Notes under the pieces: model-generated
What the model was told of the DNA's origin: nothing
Seen by the model: only the letters and a program-made list of their open reading frames with translations
Database searches by the model: none
Part shown: piece after piece, positions 13,854 to 17,787 of the stretch
Numbering within the stretch: the first letter of the stretch is position 1
Layout of the letters: every line of letters starts with the position of its first letter
Program-made: the position numbers and the translations under genes
Source: Anaerolineae bacterium
Lineage (GTDB): Bacteria; Chloroflexota; Anaerolineae; JAAYZQ01
Reading direction: 5' to 3'
Assembly: GCA_016929795.1 (NCBI GenBank)
Contig: JAFGIA010000197.1
Coordinates: 1 to 17,787, forward strand
Length of the DNA stretch: 17,787 nt

Positions 13854-15424
13854 GCCTGCCTGCCATTGGCACTCACCCGGCGCACTACCCGCTCTAGCAG
13901 ATCCATCTTCAGGTGGGTCTGGTTCTCGAAACGCCCGGCGTAGGCGTCGTCCTCCTTGCCCAGGTCGTAGCAAGTCGAGCTGTCGACATCTACCAGGATG
14001 CCCGGCAGCCCGATCCGCTCCAAGTCGTCGCGGTGCTTGGCATAAAATGCTTCGCAGCAGCTCCCGACAAAGGCAGGCTCACCCTCATCGCGCAGCCGCT
14101 CCAGCGTGACTTCCAGGTCTTCATAGCTCTGGATGCTGATCGGTCTCAAGCCATACCGCTCGGCCAGGGCAAAGGCATCTCCAATGCAGCACGTGCCGCA
14201 CTGATCACAGCCGTGCTCGTAGCGCAGATAGCAGTCGGGCAACTTGGCGCAGTAGGGCAGCAGCAGGGTCTGGCACTCGCGCACTTCAGACAGGGGCCGG
14301 ACCACAGTATAGATATAGTTCACCTCGTCGGGGTGGATATCGTGCTCGACGTAGACCAGCTTGTCGAGCGCCTGGCGGATCGAGTGCAGGACGTCGTCAG
14401 GCGTCACGCCTGGAATCTGCACGTTGCTTTCCCGCCAGAAGTTGTGCACAATCTGCTCGATCACTGGCAGCCGGGCGGGCGCGTTCTTTAGCGCCGCCTC
14501 CAGGTCAAAGATGGCCCGCTTGGGATAGGCGAAAAAGTCGCCGGTGATCAGCGCGCTGGTGATGCGCCGCGCCCCTTCGTCGACCACGAGCGCCACCCGC
14601 ACCAGGCCTCCGGGACTTTTATAGAGAGCGCGCAGCTCGCGGCGATGGTCGAGCGAGCGGCGTGGGCCATACACCCACTCGTCAGACTCGAAAAAGGGCA
14701 GCCGCGCCGCGAGCAGCACCTCTTCGGCCGCCGTCAGCCCCGCTGCCTGGAACTCGACCCCGAGTACGTGGGCAAAGCCCTCCACCAACGCCGCCTTGAT
14801 CTTGGCCAGCGGTGGCACCTGCCCCAGCTCCCACTTCAGGCACGTGACGCGCTCTTTGACCGAGTCGATCTCTTTGTCGCGCAGCTTTTCGGTAGGGATA
14901 CGCAGCGCCCGCAGCATCGTGTCCACGTCATAGTCGATCAGCAACGAACCCTGGAACATGAACGACGCCCCCATCGCCGTCCCGCCTGTACCCGAGATCT
15001 TGCGGCCATTGACCTCGATATCGTTCTTGGGGCGGAAGCTGGCCTCCACCCCAAGCCGCGCCAGGCCATACACGGCGGCGTTGCAGAGCTGTTCGTACAT
15101 GGCCTCCACCTGCGAGGCGATGCCGGGGTGGCCCTGCGGGGCATAGATCTCCCAGCCCAGGGCCGAGGGGTCCCAGTACAGGCCACCGCCACCAGTAAGG
15201 CGGCGATTGATGTCGATGCCGTGCTCGCGGCAATAGTCGACGCGTATTTCCTGTTCCACCGCTTGGTGATATCCCACCAGGGCGCAGTGAGGATCAAATT
15301 GGAGAAAGCGCAACGTAGAAGGGGCATGCCCCTGTCCATGTGCGGTGAGCACGACCTCATCGAGAGCCATGTTCCACGCGGCAGATGAAGGGGCCGTATC
15401 GAGCAATCGCCAGACTTTGGTCAT
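13850..15424 (-). CDS. Lipoate-protein ligase (sLpl(AB)-type) fused to a DUF116-like Cys-rich domain
   Basis: This 524-residue protein is about 200 longer than a usual ligase. Residues 1-250 form the LplA/BPL catalytic domain: RRLTGGGGLYWD (74-85), PKNDIEVNGRKISG with catalytic Lys142, and the GSLLIDYD strand. Residues 250-350 match the accessory LplB-type domain (RALYKSPGGLVRVALVVDEG, ALITGDFF). Residues from about 385 form a separate Cys-rich module (C392, C398, C406, C409, C412, C413, C456, C457, C485: LPYCAKLPDC, GCDQCGTCCIGD, VGSCCEAF), which resembles DUF116. It should attach octanoate or lipoate to carrier proteins in the cytoplasm. As first gene of the operon it starts 32 nt after the predicted transcript start. 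The Cys module may bind a cluster and give sulfur or electrons to the LipS pair; that is inference. Confidence 0.85.
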   Translation of the reverse strand: MTKVWRLLDTAPSSAAWNMALDEVVLTAHGQGHAPSTLRFLQFDPHCALVGYHQAVEQEIRVDYCREHGIDINRRLTGGGGLYWDPSALGWEIYAPQGHPGIASQVEAMYEQLCNAAVYGLARLGVEASFRPKNDIEVNGRKISGTGGTAMGASFMFQGSLLIDYDVDTMLRALRIPTEKLRDKEIDSVKERVTCLKWELGQVPPLAKIKAALVEGFAHVLGVEFQAAGLTAAEEVLLAARLPFFESDEWVYGPRRSLDHRRELRALYKSPGGLVRVALVVDEGARRITSALITGDFFAYPKRAIFDLEAALKNAPARLPVIEQIVHNFWRESNVQIPGVTPDDVLHSIRQALDKLVYVEHDIHPDEVNYIYTVVRPLSEVRECQTLLLPYCAKLPDCYLRYEHGCDQCGTCCIGDAFALAERYGLRPISIQSYEDLEVTLERLRDEGEPAFVGSCCEAFYAKHRDDLERIGLPGILVDVDSSTCYDLGKEDDAYAGRFENQTHLKMDLLERVVRRVSANGRQA

Positions 15425-15462
15425 TTTTTCCCCAGGCGAGCCACAGTGGCAGAGTTGGGAGG

Positions 15463-15491
15463 ATTATAACAGCGGGCACACTGTGTGTCAA
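15463..15491 (-). promoter_or_regulatory. Consensus promoter of the lipoate operon
   Basis: On the minus strand TTGACA (15491-15486), 17-bp spacer ending in TGT, TATAAT (15468-15463). The -35 box includes the TGA stop of the upstream phosphatase gene. The spacer holds a small palindrome CACAC-T-GTGTG (15477-15487), a possible operator. Confidence 0.85.
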
Positions 15492-16195
15492 ACAGCCGGT
15501 GCGAGAAGGACCGACAGAGGAAAGGCCTCGAGGGCAGGGATCGTCAGGTCGGTGCCTGCCAGCGGCGCTGGCCCGAGTCCTACCACGCACCCGATCCCGG
15601 CTGCCTGTGCCGCCTCGATCCCCGAGCGTGAATCCTCGACTACGACGCAGCGGGCCGGGGGCAAGGCCAACCGGCGAGCCGCCTCGAGGTAGGTGTCGGG
15701 CGCGGGCTTGCCAGGGCGGGTGCCGTCGTCATAGACGACAAGGCTCAGATCGAACCACCGCCCCAGGTCGAGCTGGGCGACAAAAAAGTCGACATTGCCC
15801 GCGCCAGACGCGGTCGCAATGGTCCGGGGGATGCCGCCGGCAGCGAGAAAATCGAGGAGTGGCCGGGCACCGGGCGACAGGCAAAAGGCCTCTCCCTGCT
15901 CCAGGCACAGGGCGCGATAGATCACTTCTTTTTCCTCGCCCAGGCGCTCCGCCTCTTCCTCGCCCACGGGCCGGCCGAGCAGGTAGGAAAGTGTGTGGCG
16001 GTTGTGGCGACCGTGCACGTGGCAGGCCATCTCGGCATCAGAGAGGGGGCTGCCCCGCAGGCGGCGGGCAAAGCGCTGCCACGCGCGCTCCTGCAACGCC
16101 CCGTCCCACCAGAGCACGCCGTTAAAGTCAAAGATGAGCCCTTCGAAGCGGCCTGCCTCGCCCACACTCCCTCCGCATGAGAAGAAATCAGCCAA
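15488..16195 (-). CDS. HAD-superfamily hydrolase (phosphatase/phosphoglucomutase-like)
   Basis: The protein, 235 residues from the TTG start, shows the HAD motifs in order: motif I IFDFNGVL with nucleophile Asp23, motif II ATAS with Thr128, motif III Lys163 (RPGKPAPDTY), motif IV VVVEDSRSG with Glu187 and Asp188. A helical cap lies between I and II, as in subfamily IA (beta-phosphoglucomutase-like). The second motif I residue, normally Asp, is Asn25; this occurs in some HAD lineages but may change catalysis. It most likely removes phosphate from a small molecule; the substrate is unknown. The start is uncertain: the GTG at 16165 has a better ribosome site (GGAGGGAGT) than the TTG at 16195. 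It has its own promoter, and the lipoate promoter begins inside its stop. Confidence 0.82.
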   Translation of the reverse strand: MADFFSCGGSVGEAGRFEGLIFDFNGVLWWDGALQERAWQRFARRLRGSPLSDAEMACHVHGRHNRHTLSYLLGRPVGEEEAERLGEEKEVIYRALCLEQGEAFCLSPGARPLLDFLAAGGIPRTIATASGAGNVDFFVAQLDLGRWFDLSLVVYDDGTRPGKPAPDTYLEAARRLALPPARCVVVEDSRSGIEAAQAAGIGCVVGLGPAPLAGTDLTIPALEAFPLSVLLAPAV

Positions 16196-16227
16196 TCGCT
16201 TATCGCCCTGGCCATAGAACCGGGTCG

Positions 16228-16256
16228 ATTATAGCATCGATGGGCAACGACAGCAA
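16228..16256 (-). promoter_or_regulatory. Promoter of the HAD hydrolase gene
   Basis: On the minus strand TTGCTG (16256-16251), 17-bp spacer ending in TGC, TATAAT (16233-16228). Predicted start near 16221, 26 to 56 nt before the two candidate start codons. Confidence 0.72.
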
Positions 16257-16289
16257 GCATGGAAGAGCTCCTGAAACTCCCCATGAGCC

Positions 16290-16318
16290 TTGACACGCGA
16301 TCCGAGCTATGGTAGAAT
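16290..16318 (+). promoter_or_regulatory. Promoter of the candidate ncRNA/leader
   Basis: TTGACA (16290-16295), 17-bp spacer ending in TGG, TAGAAT (16313-16318). Predicted start near 16325. No good reading frame follows before the terminator at 16565. Confidence 0.7.
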
Positions 16319-16324
16319 AGAGCG

Positions 16325-16609
16325 TGATGCTGGTACCACCATCTAGACCACCGGGCCCAAACCTCCTTCGCACAGCCATGGGGGGAGGGAATCCTTGTCC
16401 TTGTACGCCCTGGAACAACAAGACAGCGTGACACCATGTATGGTCACGGCTGCGGTGAACGCGCCACACAGGGTATAGGGTAAGGGAGGCGAGCAGTGCA
16501 GCATAACCACCGCAAACTGGCACAGCGTGTCGGTTTTCCGGCCAGGGAGGAGCATCTGTGCGAGACCGGAATCCACTCGCGCCTGAGGCGCGAGTGGATT
16601 CCGGTTTTT
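16325..16609 (+). ncRNA. Candidate structured RNA or long 5' leader, about 285 nt
   Basis: The stretch is bounded by a promoter and a strong intrinsic terminator and has no convincing coding frame with a ribosome site. It contains local pairing, such as GTGA-CA-CCAT with ATGGTCAC (about 16420-16440), CCTCC with GGAGG near 16362-16388, and GATGCT near the 5' end with AGCATC near 16551. I looked for SRP RNA, tmRNA, RNase P RNA and common riboswitch signatures and recognised none. It could be an independent small RNA or an attenuating leader of the surface-protein gene downstream. Confidence 0.4.
16565..16609 (+). terminator. Strong intrinsic terminator in the intergenic region
   Basis: A perfect 19-bp stem (16565-16583 with 16587-16605), loop TGA, followed by TTTTT (16605-16609). 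It lies about 200 bases before the surface-protein ATG, so it either ends a separate RNA or works as an attenuator. Confidence 0.9.
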
Positions 16610-16709
16610 GGCATCTGGCCGCAGGTCGTGGCCGCCAGCATCACCCTGCGGGCGTGCTCTGGCCTTCCATCTTGCCCGCATCTCTCTTGCCGGGGACAGA
16701 GGAGGGAGA

Positions 16710-16719
16710 AAGGAGGTGA
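16710..16719 (+). promoter_or_regulatory. Orphan perfect Shine-Dalgarno
   Basis: AAGGAGGTGA is fully complementary to the 3' end of 16S rRNA but has no ATG at usable distance. The GTG inside it would open a frame that overlaps the surface-protein gene out of phase. It may mark a short leader peptide or be a relic. The real gene has its own AGGGAGGG at 16802-16809. Confidence 0.4.
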
Positions 16720-16812
16720 ACTCTATCCAACAAACCCAAAGTGTCGATCCAGTCTATGGGACAGCATTGTTCGCACCGATTTGTTCGGAGCGCTTTTGCC
16801 AAGGGAGGGCAA

Positions 16813-17787
16813 ATGAACGCCAAAAATCTCTTCAGTCTGCTCGTCCTGGCGGCCCTGCTGGTCAGCGTCCTGCCGACCGCCGCCGCCGTCGCGCCCCCGG
16901 AGCCGGAGCGTGAGCCCCCGGCCTCTACGGGCACCGCCCCGGCCGCCCCGGCCAAACCGGCCCGGCCGGGTGGCAGCGGCATCGAGTCGCTGAGTGGCTC
17001 CTTCGTCGCCTTCGACCCCTCGGTCGGCGGTGACGTCTGTTACGTATCTGGCGCCACCCAGACCTTCTGTTTCGAGGCCCATTCGTTCACCAACGACTAT
17101 GAATACGTCTACAACCTCTGGCAGCGCTTCCCCGCCGACTGGACCGTGCTCGGCGTCTACGTCCAGGGCACGCCGGTCTGCACCAGCGGCGCGACCTGGG
17201 GAACCTTCTCCTGGTCGTTCCAGACCTCGCCCTACGAGGTCAACATCGCCCACACCCGCAACCAGCAGCCCACCGACGACTGCGTCGCCTACTACTGCTT
17301 CGAGGTCGTCTCTGGCACCGGCGCGCCCGACGCGCTCGAGTCCTGGTACTGGGCCGGCGATGTCTATGGCGGTCCCCCTCACTGGCCCTGCAGCAGCGAC
17401 GGGTACACCCCGGCCGGCCAGAGCGCCTGCGACGAGTACGTCAACCCCCAGGCGGCCATCCCCCCGTGCCAGGCTGGCCTCTACCTGACGCCCGGCCAGC
17501 TCGACGTCGAGGGCTGCGCCGCACTGCCCCAGACGCACACCTTCAACCTGCGGAACGCGACCGGCGCGGACGGCACCTTCAGCCTGGCCTATGCCGTGCC
17601 CAGTGGCAACGGCACGCTGACCGGCCCGGCCCAGATCGCCTTGCTCGCCGGTGAAGCGCAAGATTTTGACGTCGTGCTCACGCCCGACGAGTGCCTGCCG
17701 GAGGGCACCCAGGTAGTCGCCACAGTCGACGCGAGTGGCAACGGCTACAGCGACCAGTCGGTGATTACCAAGACCATCCTGGGCGAG
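16813..17787 (+). CDS. Secreted surface protein, N-terminal part (runs off window)
   Basis: ATG 16813 follows AGGGAGGG and opens 325 codons that remain open at the window edge. A Sec signal (KNLFSLLVLAALLVSVLPTAAA, cleavage near residue 25) leads into a Pro/Ala-rich spacer, then a domain of about residues 55-220 rich in Trp, Tyr and paired Cys (DVCYVSGATQTFCFEAHSF, EYVYNLWQRFPADWTV, TWGTFSWSFQTSPYEV, CVAYYCFEVVSG). From about 220 a beta-sandwich-like segment begins (LYLTPGQLDVEGCAALPQTHTFNLRN, later SGNGTLTGPAQIALLAGE). This looks like a long extracellular multi-domain protein, such as a surface protease or adhesin, but no catalytic part is visible. Codon use favours C-ending codons (GTC, ACC, CTC) more than its neighbours. 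Opposite-strand frames here are shadows. Confidence 0.8.
   Translation, partial: MNAKNLFSLLVLAALLVSVLPTAAAVAPPEPEREPPASTGTAPAAPAKPARPGGSGIESLSGSFVAFDPSVGGDVCYVSGATQTFCFEAHSFTNDYEYVYNLWQRFPADWTVLGVYVQGTPVCTSGATWGTFSWSFQTSPYEVNIAHTRNQQPTDDCVAYYCFEVVSGTGAPDALESWYWAGDVYGGPPHWPCSSDGYTPAGQSACDEYVNPQAAIPPCQAGLYLTPGQLDVEGCAALPQTHTFNLRNATGADGTFSLAYAVPSGNGTLTGPAQIALLAGEAQDFDVVLTPDECLPEGTQVVATVDASGNGYSDQSVITKTILGE

Noticed and set aside
16325..16609. SRP RNA, tmRNA, RNase P RNA or a common riboswitch
   Set aside because: None of the conserved core motifs I know for these families is present on either strand, so only an unnamed RNA candidate is reported.
16496..16816. 106-codon frame in the right intergenic region
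   Set aside because: It runs through both arms of the terminator and has no good ribosome site.
16723..17661. 312-codon minus-strand frame at the right end, Gly/Arg/Val-rich
   Set aside because: The plus strand holds a frame with ribosome site, signal peptide and paired Cys that stays open to the window edge; the minus frame is its low-complexity shadow.

Overview
The window looks like chromosomal DNA of a GC-rich bacterium, most likely a member of the Chloroflexota (Anaerolineae/Caldilineae type). This taxon is an inference. It rests on Pro/Thr-rich linkers in exported proteins, a PknB-type kinase with an external TolB-like propeller, a GAF histidine kinase without membrane segments, and the LipS/LipT style of lipoate synthesis. 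I see no phage genes, insertion sequences, CRISPR arrays or tRNAs. Eight promoter-like sites share an exact 17-bp spacer, and seven of them carry a TGn extended -10.

Left part (1-4058): the 3' end of a gene for an S1-repeat RNA-binding protein ends at a clean terminator. Next is a leftward pair, a short coiled-coil protein and a SAM methyltransferase. Opposite it runs a rightward thiol-redox operon: thioredoxin, membrane-anchored thioredoxin-like protein, FmdB-type zinc ribbon, small membrane protein. The promoters of the two units face each other across a pair of palindromes. The main discovery is in the operon. The second thioredoxin gene has an in-frame TGA exactly where the first redox cysteine belongs (U-S-A-C), followed at the right distance by a perfect hairpin of bacterial SECIS type. 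The last small gene also has a TGA followed by a very similar hairpin with the same GUC loop and a short open frame that stops just before the operon terminator. I read these as two selenoproteins in one operon, the second less securely. A MerR-family regulator fused to a six-cysteine CW-type domain follows, with a perfect palindrome over its own -35 box.

Middle (4046-10690): an orphan GAF histidine kinase is divergent from a Tat-exported lipoprotein with a glycosidase-like barrel, apparently read from a leaderless mRNA. A large receptor-like Ser/Thr kinase and an M19-type metallodipeptidase follow on the same strand.

Right part (10700-15491, leftward): a compact operon from one near-consensus promoter encodes a lipoate-protein ligase fused to a Cys-rich DUF116-like domain, a LipT-like flavoprotein and two radical-SAM proteins of the LipS1/LipS2 type. 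Together these look like a complete set for the non-canonical lipoate assembly route; the ligase-DUF116 fusion is unusual. A HAD-type phosphatase lies upstream.

Right end (16196-17787): a 617-base gap holds a rightward promoter and a strong terminator that delimit a candidate structured RNA of about 285 nt, then an unused-looking perfect Shine-Dalgarno. A secreted cysteine-containing surface protein then begins and runs off the window.
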